Shown one piece after another: positions 20,901 to 31,165 of a DNA stretch of 64,000 bases. Each line of letters opens with the position of its first letter. The first letter of the stretch is position 1. The translations under genes were made by a program, and so were the position numbers. The DNA is from Ambrosia x helenae (Eukaryota > Streptophyta > Magnoliopsida > Asterales > Asteraceae): assembly GCA_030844895.1 (NCBI GenBank), contig CM061233.1, positions 47,955,937 through 48,019,936 of the forward strand, in the 5' to 3' direction. The notes beneath the pieces are model-generated. The model was not told where the DNA came from. It saw only the letters and a program-made list of their open reading frames with translations, and did no database searches.

Positions 20901-21486
20901 TATCTTTGGTTAGTGTTGTGTTAAACAATTTGTCAGTTTTAGTTTTGATAGTTGTTTTGATGGTTTTGGTAGTTGGTGTTGAATGGGTTTCGGTTTCCTT
21001 ATTGTTTTGGGTTGGTGCATTCTCGGTAAAGTGGCCTTTTGTACCACAGTTAAAGCAAGTGACTTCGTCTTGTGTAACTCATAGGTGGTGTTAGGATATG
21101 TAGCCAAATCAGTTCTACCGGTTCGCTCAATAAACTCATTAGCTCTCCTCAGCACGCTAGCGAATGCCAACTAGATATCGGTGTGTTCCATCTCATCCTT
21201 GTCAATCTGTGAATAATAGTCATTTGTCAAATTGTTGTTGCCAATTTGACTCGCTACAAGTCCATTGTAGAATGTTATAAAAGTTGAGACTAAAGAAACA
21301 TGCTTTTAAGCCACCTCTATAATCACATTGTCTATGTTAGATGTTTCTAACACAATGGAACTTGAGCTTGTGGGTGCTTATCCAACATTTGATTAAGATT
21401 GTTTAGTCATATTCACCGTTAGAGCAACCAACCATGGAGCAGACTTCATTGGAGCTTGAGTCGGTGTGTATGATGAAGCTGATGAC
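20901..21486 (-). pseudogene. Element G Gag middle region with degraded first CCHC knuckle
   Basis: 21170-20910 encodes FASVLRRANEFIERTGRTDL, matching A and C, and then in a shifted frame CFNCGTKGHF, with the remaining knuckle residues out of frame. An Asn/Gln/Pro-rich tail follows. The segment from 21486 is interrupted by element C. Confidence 0.65.
21482..21486. repeat. Target-site duplication of element C, left copy (ATGAC)
   Basis: ATGAC immediately precedes C's 5' LTR and is repeated at 44282-44286, immediately after its 3' LTR, almost 22.8 kb away. This ties the two LTRs together as one insertion. Confidence 0.85.
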
Positions 21487-21962
21487 TATAGATGCAATAT
21501 TGTGGTTGTTGCTTTCGGATTCACTGAAAAATTACGGAGATTACAAGTTTGGGACATTCCACGAGATCATTCGATAGGTTGAGAGGTCGAATGAAGATCA
21601 GGAAGGTCGAATGTAGGTCGATTGAAGTTTTTACTAGATTATTATGTTGATTCAGACTCTCGTAGGGTCGAAGGAGTCCATTCGAACCTTAACAAGGTCA
21701 AAAGATGTGTCCATATATATGTTTGAGTTGTTTAGAAAGTAAAGTAGTTGGTCATTTCAGTGTGTGTTCGTGTGTGTGTTTTAGGAAAGTTCTGGAAGTC
21801 TTATGTTTTCATTAATATTACATTGTAACTATTTTATCTTGATTATATTAATGGAAAACGATTTGAAAATGAATCTTAACATGTTCTGATTTCGATTCGT
21901 ATCATTTTGCATTGAAAAACCCATGTGATGTTATTGTTTCTTTGTGATAAAACAATCCTACA
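21487..21962 (+). mobile_element. Element C 5' LTR
   Basis: The 476-bp LTR starts TATAGATGCAATATTG (the 3' LTR starts TGTAGATGCAATATTG, so the terminal TG has decayed to TA) and ends CCTACA before the PBS. GGTCGAATG and TTCGAACC motifs cluster at 21570-21720. The TATA-like TCCATATATATG lies near 21709. Confidence 0.9.
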
Positions 21963-21965
21963 AAG

Positions 21966-21977
21966 TGGTATCAGAGC
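21966..21977 (+). other. Element C primer-binding site (tRNA-iMet type)
   Basis: TGGTATCAGAGC, complementary to the 3' end of initiator tRNA-Met, lies three bases after the 5' LTR. Confidence 0.92.
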
Positions 21978-22545
21978 ATAGGCTCAATCACACGACTTCA
22001 AGCTGATACAAATTGTTCAGATTTTTTTATCAAAATCCTCAAAAATTTTGTTATTTTGCATGAACTTTGATAAACAATGGTTTTTTGATTTATTTGGACT
22101 AGTTTTTTATGGATAAAATAAAAAATTCTTTCACAAAACTTGTTCTACTATCATCTGAATCAAAACCTAACAATTTGCAATCAAATTTAACAACCTTTTG
22201 GAAAATCAGAAAAAAAAAACAATTAATTTTTTTATGAAAATTTGATTTCCAGAATGGGTCGGATCAAACCAGTGAAAGTTTGACGTCGAATCAGTGCTTT
22301 GTTAGTTCATTTGGGGTGTTTTATAGGTCGAACCTATTCTTTTTTCATTCATTCGCGTGTCTTCATTTTTATTCAGGTCCACATTATGTCGAATCTGTTT
22401 CAAAGAGGTCGAATCAGTTTGTTACATATTCATTCGTGTTGATTACTTGGGTCGAACCAATTGTTTTGTGTTCATTTGACCTCACGACGGTTCGAATCAA
22501 GTTGACAGATTGTTGAATTTTCTAAGTGTTGAGATTTTACACTTC
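21978..22545 (+). other. Element C 5' leader with GGTCGAA motif cluster
   Basis: This is a non-coding AT-rich leader. Motifs of the form GTCGAA(T/C) are clustered at 22255-22505 (for example near 22290, 22326, 22388, 22410, 22449, 22491). No ORF is supported. Confidence 0.6.
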
Positions 22546-23279
22546 ATGGACAACATTTGAGGATTACCTATGAGCTAGTACTAGACCAGTTACGACCCAA
22601 CCACAACTAAACTGATGAACCCATGGGCTATGGCAATTGAACGGGAGAATACAAAACCAAAACCAATTCCGAATTAATTATTGGGGTGTGTCGGGACCAA
22701 CTCAGCCCGCTATTAGACCTCCTGACAACAAGTTCCAGATTATTGGGGTGTCGCAGCAGCTGCAGCAGTACAAAGTCAGACTACAAATGCCATTACTACT
22801 TTGGTGAATGATCTGTCTATGGGAAACAGGGATATACCACCAAAGATTTTGGACATGATCAAGTATCATTCATGGCAGAAGAGGTTTAGAATTCATCTAG
22901 AGGGTTTGGATGGTGGTTAAGCTGGCAAATGATTATTAAGGGGTATGTGCCACCGATGATTGAGAATTCGAACACACCGATAGCACTTGATGATCTTAAG
23001 GATGATGAAAAGAAGAAGTATGCGGCTGAGAAGAAAGCATACTCACAGTTTCCTCAAGCTTTGAAAACTGATCTGCTACATCAGTTTGGACCATGTTCTA
23101 CTTCCATGCAGCTTTGGGAAGCAATGAGAAGACTAGGAAGCTAAGGATTGAAGAGTTGAAGAAAGAATTTGAGAACTTCAGCTTTGTGGGAAATGAGACT
23201 TTGAAAGATCTTACTCCTAGATTTTTCCATTTGTTTATCTGAATTGTCTAACTATGAAATCATTTATCCTGTGAATGAG
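22546..23279 (+). pseudogene. Element C Gag N-terminal capsid-like part, first segment
   Basis: The likely start ATG at 22546 aligns with the start of G's gag (45328, minus) and is soon followed by stops. Readable UBN2-type pieces are FRIHLEGLDGG, KKYAAEKKAYSQFPQALKTD and LLHQFGPCSTSMQLWEAM, then ELKKEFENFSFVGNETLKDL. Several frameshifts are present. The gene is interrupted at 23279 by element D1 and resumes at 27614. Confidence 0.75.
23275..23279. repeat. Target-site duplication of D1, left copy (ATGAG)
   Basis: ATGAG precedes the TGTAACATCG start of D1 and is repeated at 27614-27618 directly after its terminal GTTACA. Confidence 0.9.
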
Positions 23280-23325
23280 TGTAACATCGCAAAATTTTTC
23301 CCCAAAATTTTAATACATAAAAAGC

Positions 23326-23365
<40 letters not shown>

Positions 23366-23533
23366 TATTACACCTTTATCATTAATATTATACAAATGTG
23401 CCTAAGTCTTTATTTATCCTAACTCACAACTTATATACATACATAAATGTATATAAATAATAATAATAATAATAATATGATTCTAAATTCTTTTTTTTTT
23501 CACATACAAGATTTTTTTTTTAAAATAAAGCCT

Positions 23534-23657
23534 TGAGTCAAATAGTCAAAGTCCTAGTCAAATTCTTAGTCAAACAGTCAAAGTCTTAGTCAAATAGTCA
23601 ATTCATCATAAAACCTTACTTTATGGTGTTGACCAATTTTAATGGCTAATTGACTCC
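23534..23657 (+). promoter_or_regulatory. W-box array upstream of the D1 TATA box
   Basis: Seven copies of AGTCAA (reverse of TTGACT) occur between about 23536 and 23602, followed by TTGACC near 23630 and TTGACT near 23651 in the opposite orientation. TTGAC(C/T) is the core element bound by plant WRKY factors. The array ends about 10 bp before TATAAAAAA. It is conserved in the other D/E LTRs. Binding is inferred from the motif only. Confidence 0.6.
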
Positions 23658-23663
23658 AAAACT

Positions 23664-23676
23664 AGTATAAAAAACC
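23664..23676 (+). promoter_or_regulatory. D1 LTR TATA box
   Basis: AGTATAAAAAACC is followed about 30 bp later by a plausible transcription start region. It is conserved in D2 (near 38746) and, in reverse, in the E LTRs (near 57865 and 60885). Confidence 0.6.
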
Positions 23677-23942
23677 ACCTATGACCCATTATACTTTGCA
23701 CCTCTAAATCGATTGTTTCAATCCGATTAAACTTTCCCTCATACCTTTCTTCTATAGTCTATTACTTCTACAATTGAAGCTTTGATTATAAGCTCTTGTA
23801 ATTGGCGAATTGGAAGCTTGATATTCTTTCTTTTTCATTTTCTTCATTTGGACTAGCTACGTTGTTGAGTCTTTGGGATTCGCCTCGCATACATTCACAA
23901 CACATTATTCTATTTTTTTTACGAGACATAACATTTTGCTAA

Positions 23943-24414
23943 GGTGAGTTTTACATAGCCCCTTTTCTATTTATCACCATTTTTGGGGTGAAACATGTTA
24001 CAACAATATTTATGCAATTCAATCATCAATGTGTCTATGTGTATTTCTATGTTGCATTATGTCTTGAACATGACTAGGGTAAGCACAATTCTAGCATAAA
24101 CATTCATCAACCAAACGGTATACATTGATAGATCTATTGGACTGACAATCCCACCCGGATACGTGCCTCCTACAAAGGTTACGTGGGTGTTGTTACTACA
24201 ATATAAACGAGTGAACCATGAGCGTATGGGATGTACCACAATACAACAGTCACAAGGTTGATTATGCACTCGATTTACTTCTAGTATGTTTTCGCATATG
24301 GACTAGATTGCCATGACACATGAATTGCACAACAATTTTATTCGATTATCAAAACCTATGTAATTCTCACCAACTTTTGTTGACCCAAAATATTTTCAAC
24401 TTAACATGTTTCAG
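23943..24414 (+). other. Candidate intron inside the D1 LTR leader
   Basis: The donor CTAAG|GTGAGTTT (23939-23951) matches the plant 5' splice consensus. The acceptor ATGTTTCAG|GTT ends at 24414 and is preceded by CTTAAC as a possible branch point. The interval is 472 nt. The same donor is found in the E and H LTRs. Splicing is inferred. Confidence 0.45.
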
Positions 24415-24615
24415 GTTCTACTTGCTTGAAGGTTCGAATTGATGCTTGAAGATGTGTGCATAGTTTTATTCAATTTGATGTATGAATTATTGTAGAACAA
24501 TTGTATGTAATTTATCTAAATCATATAATGAGAATTATTATTTACCATGAGCTACTGAACAATCATCAATACGTGACATCCCGATGTTTCCGCCATCGGT
24601 TGGGGTGTTACAGAT

Positions 24616-24627
24616 TGGTATCAGAGC
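24616..24627 (+). other. D1 primer-binding site
   Basis: TGGTATCAGAGC lies three bases after the LTR edge, followed by CATGG. It is an initiator tRNA-Met type PBS. Confidence 0.92.
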
Positions 24628-24780
24628 CATGGTTATAGGGAATTAGGTTGTTAGAAAAATAATCTAGTCTATAACCATAGGATTTAACCAGTACTTGCTT
24701 CTTTTACTTGCTATACTCTATCTCCCTCCTACTTCTTATTCCTACCTTCATCCCTACAAGAAGGTTGCTCTCCATCAGTG

Positions 24781-25019
24781 GATCTACTCTTAGACTAATA
24801 GGACAAAATCCTCAGGTTTAACCTGAACCACCTTGAGATCTCATCGAAGTTCTAGATTTTAATAACGAACACGTGCAATCTGGAAGGGTGAACGCCTGTA
24901 TTCTGAGTCTTCTGTCTAGGCTGGCATTGCGCATATATCCCAATCAGACGAGGGACCCGGATGCCTACCTGGGAATTCTCGGGATGAGTGTTCACTTATA
25001 GGCTAAAGCATGTCTTCAC
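24781..25019 (+). other. Conserved 5' leader block of the D/E family
   Basis: This roughly 240-bp non-coding block from GATCTACTCTTAG to GCATGTCTTCA is almost identical in D1, D2 (37047-37284) and, reversed, E (59597-59833). It includes a CAGGTT-T-AACCTG hairpin. Its position between PBS and gag suits an RNA packaging or dimerisation signal, which is inference. Confidence 0.5.
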
Positions 25020-25158
25020 TATGTTATTGGAATCTGAAATCTTTGATACGTCAACGTTTTCGTTTATTCGTTTTAATTAATGAATAAATGATTACATTCC
25101 TTATATCACCACATTCATTTCATGCCACATTGAACCTTCATTGTGTCCCTTATAGATC

Positions 25159-25809
25159 ATGTCTCCACGTCGCAACACTCGCAATAACAGTGGTGAAAAC
25201 CAAGAGGAAAGTAACAACAACCACAACACCAACAACAACAACAACAAAAACAACAAAGGTGTTGATGCCCAACTGGCTGCGATTATTTCCCAACAAATGG
25301 CGCAACAAATCACAACTCTGGTTTCTAACTTGTTGGCTCAAGTCATCCCAATGAATGGGAACAGCAATGGAAATGGAAATGGCGATGGAAATCACATAAA
25401 GAATGGGACCTTAGTTCGGAAAGGCGAGAAAACAAGTATTGTGGCCGCGGTAACTACCGAGAACCAGAAGCGCAAGACCAGGGATCCTAATGTAAACCTC
25501 ACTACACAAGCTTCTAACAAGAAACCCTATACAAGAAACTTTCCATTGTGTAACACATGCAAACGACATCACCCCACTGTTTCAGTGTGTCGCTTGTGCA
25601 CCAATTGTGGTAGATATGGCCATCTGGTCAACACATGTCGTGAGTCCCCAAACCCTAACACCAACCAACCAACCAACCCTGCTCAGGTTGCTAATCTTAA
25701 TCGTCCTGGTAAATACAACTATGGTTAATGCTATGAATGTGGAAACCCAAATCATTTCTGTAACCGATGCCCTAAACTAAATCGAGATCAAGACCCTCCA
25801 GCTACTTAA
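25159..25809 (+). pseudogene. D1 nucleocapsid remnant with two CCHC knuckles
   Basis: From ATG 25159 the frame encodes an Asn-rich start (NNNHNTNNNNNKNNKG), a Gln-rich helix, then KKPYTRNFPLCNTCKRHHPT and CRLCTNCGRYGHLVNTC (CCHC knuckle). A TAA follows NYG at 25726. The frame would continue into a second knuckle, CYECGNPNHFCNRC, and stop near 25809. No capsid domain precedes it and no protease or RT follows. This type of nucleocapsid is found in Ty3/gypsy chromovirus Gags. D2 and E lack nearly all of it. Confidence 0.75.
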
Positions 25810-25993
25810 CAGCAAACCCCACCATTTGAATGATGTCTACTTTTTAATTCTATGTATTGACACTTTTTGATTCAAGTAATAAATTCAAGTATTATCATAA
25901 CATCTGAGTGCATGCTTGTTTGAATGTGAACTAATTGCTATATCTATAATCATACTTGCTTACTTGTACAACAATTAGTTGACTACCAAACAA

Positions 25994-26107
25994 CCTACTC
26001 AACGATTGGTAGAGGTCATCATGTCTTTCCAACAGTCGGGAGAGGCCCTACAACCTGCTCAACGACTGGTGGAGACTATCGAACCTGCTCAACAATCGGT
26101 AGAGTCA
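25994..26107 (+). repeat. 30-bp tandem repeat in the D1 internal region
   Basis: About four diverged units of 27-31 bp contain the core CTCAACGACTGGTGGAGGC. More complete arrays are in D2 (37720-37905) and E (58745-58970). In D2 and E the sense frame reads a 10-residue repeat of the form STVGRGPTTC. Confidence 0.75.
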
Positions 26108-26287
26108 TAAAAGGACGCAAAACCCTAATGTAAGGTAAATTGATAATTACGGTCCGGAACGTAATCATGAATTTACAGGTACGTTAAGGTAGTGAGAAAT
26201 TTTATCAAGGTTTTCGGTAGTCGACCAATTGTATACCTGGTGTTTTTCTTTTAACTTCGGGACGAAGTTCCTAAAAGTAGGGGAGAC

Positions 26288-27613
26288 TGTAACATCGCAA
26301 AATTTTTCCCCAAAATTTTAATACATAAAAAGCCCTTATATATATATATATATATATATATTTTTATTACACCTTTATCATTAATATTATACAAATGTGC
26401 CTAAGTCTTTATTTATCCTAACTCACAACTTATATACATACATAAATGTATATAAATAATAATAATAATAATAATATGATTCTAAATTCTTTTTTTTTTT
26501 CACATACAAGATTTTTTTTTTAAAATAAAGCCTTGAGTCAAATAGTCAAAGTCCTAGTCAAATTCTTAGTCAAACAGTCAAAGTCTTAGTCAAATAGTCA
26601 ATTCATCATAAAACCTTACTTTATGGTGTTGACCAATTTTAATGGCTAATTGACTCCAAAACTAGTATAAAAAACCACCTATGACCCATTATACTTTGCA
26701 CCTCTAAATCGATTGTTTCAATCCGATTAAACTTTCCCTCATACCTTTCTTCTATAGTCTATTACTTCTACAATTGAAGCTTTGATTATAAGCTCTTGTA
26801 ATTGGCGAATTGGAAGCTTGATATTCTTTCTTTTTCATTTTCTTCAATTTGGACTAGCTACGTTGTTGAGTCTTTGGGATTCGCCTCGCATACATTCACA
26901 ACACATTATTCTATTTTTTTACGAGACATAACATTTTGCTAAGGTGAGTTTTACATAGCCCCTTTTCTATTTATCACCATTTTTGGGGTGAAACATGTTA
27001 CAACAATATTTATGCAATTCAATCATCAATGTGTCTATGTGTATTTCTATGTTGCATTATGTCTTGAACATGACTAGGGTAAGCACAATTCTAGCATAAA
27101 CATTCATCAACCAAACGGTATACATTGATAGATCTATTGGACTGACAATCCCACCCGGATACGTGCCTCCTACAAAGGTTACGTGGGTGTTTGTTACTAC
27201 AATATAAACGAGTGAACCATGAGCGTATGGGATGTACCACAATACAACAGTCACAAGGTTGATTATGCACTCGATTTACTTCTAGTATGTTTTCGCATAT
27301 GGACTAGATTGCCATGACACATGAATTGCACAACAATTTTATTCGATTATCAAAACCTATGTAATTCTCACCAACTTTTGTTGACCCAAAATATTTTCAA
27401 CTTAACATGTTTCAGGTTCTACTTGCTTGAAGGTTCGAATTGATGCTTGAAGATGTGTGCATAGTTTTATTCAATTTGATGTATGAATTATTGTAGAACA
27501 ATTGTATGTAATTTATCTAAATCATATAATGAGAATTATTATTTACCATGAGCTACTGAACAATCATCAATACGTGACATCCCGATGTTTCCGCCATCGG
27601 TTGGGGTGTTACA
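26288..27613 (+). mobile_element. D1 3' LTR
   Basis: The 1,326-bp LTR has the same ends as the 5' LTR. It differs by a shorter TA run (about 26339-26361), small poly-T indels and a few single-base indels. It is followed by the duplicated ATGAG at 27614-27618, after which C's gag resumes. Confidence 0.92.
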
Positions 27614-28643
27614 ATGAGGTTGTTGAAAAATTTGCAAATGCATTGCCTCCTTATTGGAGTCACCATGTAGAAGTGCTGAGAGAGAATGATTCTTTTCCAT
27701 TTTAGGACATCAATGAATTCATTCAGAAGCTAGAAAACAAGGAAATGGAAGAAAGGCGGAAGGCGAAGAGATCCCAGATTCCACAGAATCTGGAACTTTA
27801 TTATGCTAGTTCCTCACCGTCTTCGGCCATTCCAAGTTGAGGTGTGAGTGATGCACCATAGACTGCATTTGTTTCTAAAATTGAACCAAGCAGCGCAGCA
27901 AGTTATTATGGTGTTAGAAACTTCTAACATGAACAATATGACTGTCGAAATAGCCCAACAACACATTGCCTTGGTTTCGGCTATGGTTGCTTCGTAAAAT
28001 GGACTTGTGGCAAGTCAAATTGAAAATAACAATTTGACGAATGAGGATTGTTCCCAAATTGACAAAGAAGAAATGGAGTTGATTGATATTCAGTAGGAGT
28101 TTACTAGTATGATGAGAAGAGCAACCCAGTTTATTGAAAAGACGGGAAGAACCAATCTTGCGACCTCACCAAACACAACATATAGGTTTAACAAAGCAAA
28201 AGTGACTTGTTTTAATTGTGGAACCGAAGTCACTTTGCTAGAGAGTGTACTCAACCAAAGCAAAAAGAGAAACCGTAACCCTTTCAACTCAAACTACCAA
28301 AATCGCCAAAACCAAAACCAAACCAACTTCCAAAACCAAAACAACTATCAAAACCAAACCAACTTCCAAAACCAAAACAACTATCAAAACCAAACAAATT
28401 ACTAAAACCAACAAAATACCTTCCAAAATAACAACCAAAGACAAACATCAACACCTAACCAAACTCAATCCATATTAAACCAAGAAAGAACAATAGTTCC
28501 AATTACCATTCCACCAATACCAAACCAAAATGAGAATCAAGCTTTGGTTATCCAACAAGACGAAGGGTTCAATTGGAATGATATCCAACTTGGTGTCGAA
28601 GAGATTACTGGGGGAAATGTTACATGTTTTGCATAAGAGGTAG
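27614..28643 (+). pseudogene. Element C Gag, second segment, with first CCHC knuckle
   Basis: It resumes with EVVEKFANALPPYWSHHVEV, the end of the UBN2 domain. QKLENKEMEERRKAKRSQIP and the MMRRATQFIEKTGRTNLATS segment follow, then the first knuckle CFNCG...HFARECTQ at 28208-28248, one base short so that it is frameshifted. A strongly Asn/Gln-rich tandem repeat (28295-28420, units like NYQNQTNFQNQN) follows. It ends at the solo LTR insertion. Confidence 0.75.
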
Positions 28644-30399
28644 TGATTTTTCGTGGTTTACATATATAAATATTTAAGTTTCACAATCTGGTTTTAAAAA
28701 TGGAATCACCAAGCTAAACCACATAACACGGCAATGTACCGGTCGTCGTGTAGTAAAGTTGATAATACCGAGTATCAATCCGTGGACACTGATATGCAAC
28801 CCTCGATACTAAACCTCTGCCAAGTCCTAATCTATATGAAAGAGCATGATTTTTAACTAGAAAATAACAAAAACGATAAACAAGTAAACAAATAAAATAA
28901 GACAAGAAATAAACAAGCAGCAGGTACGAGAGATCAGGGAGTAAACGCTCACGAAAGGGGAATCAGAAATGGAGAAGATGGTTTGCCTAGACTTGGATTC
29001 CTAATGATAAAGCTGAAAGCTAACGGGAAATGGATACTCGAATGACTACCGAGATCTACGGGTATAACCAACTCGGGAAACACTATAGTATCTAGATCTC
29101 CTCTCGGTCTCACTAGAACAGTAAATGAAATCATAAGTGGTCGTGAAGCTCATCAGGTAAAGAATGGATTACCTCTCGGTCTCACCAAATATAAAAGTTT
29201 ACGCACCCCAAAGATTAGACTCCTCTCGGTCTCACTAATCACGAAACACCTAACGGTATCAAGGGGTGAATCTAGTTCTATTGGTAAATGTTTGGGAAAG
29301 CGGATAAAAAGGATACCGGGAAAGAAATTCACTCTTGTGCAATATCTTACCAAATAAACCAATAAATCCTTACAAACCCACAACCTATCTCCTCTTGGTC
29401 TCAAGGTAGGTGACAAACCCAAAACAATGTTAAATACGCAATTTCTAGATCCTAAGTCAAGAAGTCAACCCATCAAATCATCATACAAAGTAAATGATAA
29501 AAATATGCGACTTTTAATTTACAAAGACTAAGTCAATAAATTATAGCCACATATAAATCTAAAAATATACCTTAAACATCATCCGGGTGATAAATCACAA
29601 CAAGAACCAATAAAGTTTAGATTTTTATACATAAACTAGTGCCGAACAAGTGTCAAATCCCAAAAACCATCAATAATATTCAATAATCATCCCAAGTCTA
29701 GGCAACCAACATAAATCTAGCCAACCATAGTAATGAAAGAAATAAAAATAAATTTAAGAGGTTCACAAATAAAAATCATGGCGAGACCAAAAAAATACCA
29801 AACCAATAAGCACCGTAGTCGCTGCCCCTATTTGTGACCTTCACCTCCTAAATATATATATACTTTTTTTGTTTTCTTCTCGTGATTCCAACTCCAACGT
29901 TGCTCCTTTATTATTCTTCTTGTTTTTGCTGTGATTATTTCTGCTCTCCAAATAACTTGTAGCTTCTTTCCTCCAACCTCGTACAACTCCCCATGCTCCT
30001 CAACATCATACATCTTTTTCTTTATAAACATTCAGTCGCCAAACCCTACTCGCCCAGAAAATGTATTATCTAGTTTTTTTTTTCTTTCTGTTTAGGCCAA
30101 CTTGGTTTTCACCTATTTTGCTCCATTTCGTTTAGGCCCTAAATCAATAGATCCTACATCACAAAAATTAAATAAAAGTCTAATTCAAATTAAATATTTA
30201 ATTAGATGACCCATTCAACCATTAAAATTTAGTGAGTCTTAAAATAACTCAAATGTACCGTTTTAGCTCGTTTACACTTAAAAGCTTTATATAACTAATA
30301 TGAATCAATAAAGAGTAATATTTAATAAAAACTAACCCAAATATTAATTAAAATGTAGAGAATATTGATATAAATATATGTATATTTTAGAGCGTATCA
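28644..30399 (-). mobile_element. Solo LTR, probably Ty3/gypsy Athila/Tat type
   Basis: The 1,756-bp segment has minus-strand ends TGATACGCTC...AAAAATCA and is flanked by the 5-bp duplication GGTAG (28639-28643 and 30400-30404). No second LTR or internal sequence is present, so it is a solo LTR left by LTR-LTR recombination. The minus-strand stretch GTGTCCACGGATTGATACTC followed by CACGACGACCGG resembles Athila/Tat-type LTRs. The class is from memory; the boundaries are seen directly. No ORF is supported inside. Confidence 0.85.
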
Positions 30400-31165
30400 G
30401 GTAGTAAAAGAGGAATCGGTGATAGTTGAAGAGTCGGTAAAAGAGGAAGTTGTTGAGAAAGTGGTTGAAAAGTTTGTTGAAGAAGTTAATGTTGAGAAGC
30501 TTGAGGAATCGAGTGTTGAGGAAATCGTGTCTGAGATGGTTATTTATTCTGTTTGTGATGTTTCTGAAGAACAAGAGTCTGTATATTCCGATACAGAGAG
30601 CGAGACTGCTTCTGAAGCAAGTGTTAATTCACTTGATGATGATGTGGAGCAACTACTCGCAAAATCTGACGTCCTAATCAGCAAGAAGTCGTGTATGTTG
30701 GATGACGCTTTTACAAAAGTTGATTACTCCAAATTCTTCTAGGGGAAAGAAGCTCATTTCGTTCTAATGGCCATGATTGATTCTATAAACCTAGTAAGTT
30801 CTACCTCACTTCCTAAATGCCATGACTGTGTTACTTTTCATGGAAAGTGTGATAGGCTTGAAACTGAAAATCAGAATTTAAGATATGATCTTGATAGTGC
30901 TAAAACTGCTATTCAGTCTTATCGAAAAAGTGAGAAATTGTTGAACAAAACATTAGACAACTATAAGAAAGATGTTTCCGAATTAACCAAAACACTTTCA
31001 AACAAACAAATTGCCATTAACAATTACATAAATGAAATTGAAGAAACCAAACTTGAATTGGCAAAAATTAAGTGTTTTTCAGAGAAAGTAAACAAGAAAC
31101 TCGAAGGCTATCTCAATGTGGCCTATGTTTTAGATCACATTATAGAGGAGCCAAGCAAATAGAAC
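30400..31165 (+). pseudogene. Element C Gag acidic region and coiled coil
   Basis: It continues from the solo LTR with a Val/Glu-rich stretch (EEVVEKVVEKFVEEVNVEKL), a DVSEEQESVYSDTESETASE acidic part, then (30767-31162) a Cys pair and long heptad coil (CDRLETENQNLRYDLDSAKT to VNKKLEGYLNVAYVLDHI). Single stops at about 30740 and 31160 separate the pieces. It matches A 8142-9088. Confidence 0.75.

Larger units (their letters stand above)
18326..21486 (-). mobile_element. Element G, part 1 (3' portion): copia protease and Gag C-terminal half
   Basis: Minus-strand copia coding remnants run from inside Gag at 21486 to just past the protease near 18330. The rest of pol is missing at a breakpoint with B. 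The right end is split exactly by element C: the same gag continues at 44282, and ATGAC is duplicated on both sides. G's own 5' LTR is at 45922-46375. Confidence 0.8.
23280..24612 (+). mobile_element. D1 5' LTR
   Basis: The 1,333-bp LTR runs from TGTAACATCG to GGTTGGGGTGTTACA. It holds a (TA)n microsatellite at about 23333-23357, AATAAT repeats at 23456-23476, a W-box array at 23534-23657, a TATA box near 23666, and a candidate leader intron (23943-24414). Antisense ORFs here are considered chance. Confidence 0.92.
23280..27613 (+). mobile_element. Element D1: complete non-autonomous Ty3-type LTR retrotransposon
   Basis: It has two nearly identical LTRs (23280-24612 and 26288-27613), a tRNA-Met PBS, a PPT (GTAGGGGAGAC just before 26288), and a 5-bp duplication ATGAG. 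The 1.67-kb internal region encodes only a nucleocapsid remnant. There is no protease, RT, RNase H or integrase, so it must be mobilised by a partner. Size and content fit a LARD-like or gag-only derivative. LTR near-identity (mostly microsatellite and single-base differences) indicates a recent insertion. Confidence 0.92.

Noticed and set aside
23333..23357. AT-rich dinucleotide run considered as an origin or matrix attachment site
   Set aside because: It lies inside an LTR and its length varies between copies; a microsatellite explains it.
24057..24269. Repeated antisense ORFs in D-family LTRs (also 27057-27254, 36321-36518, 39131-39328)
   Set aside because: They recur only because the LTR is repeated, run antisense to the promoter, and show no protein-like motif.
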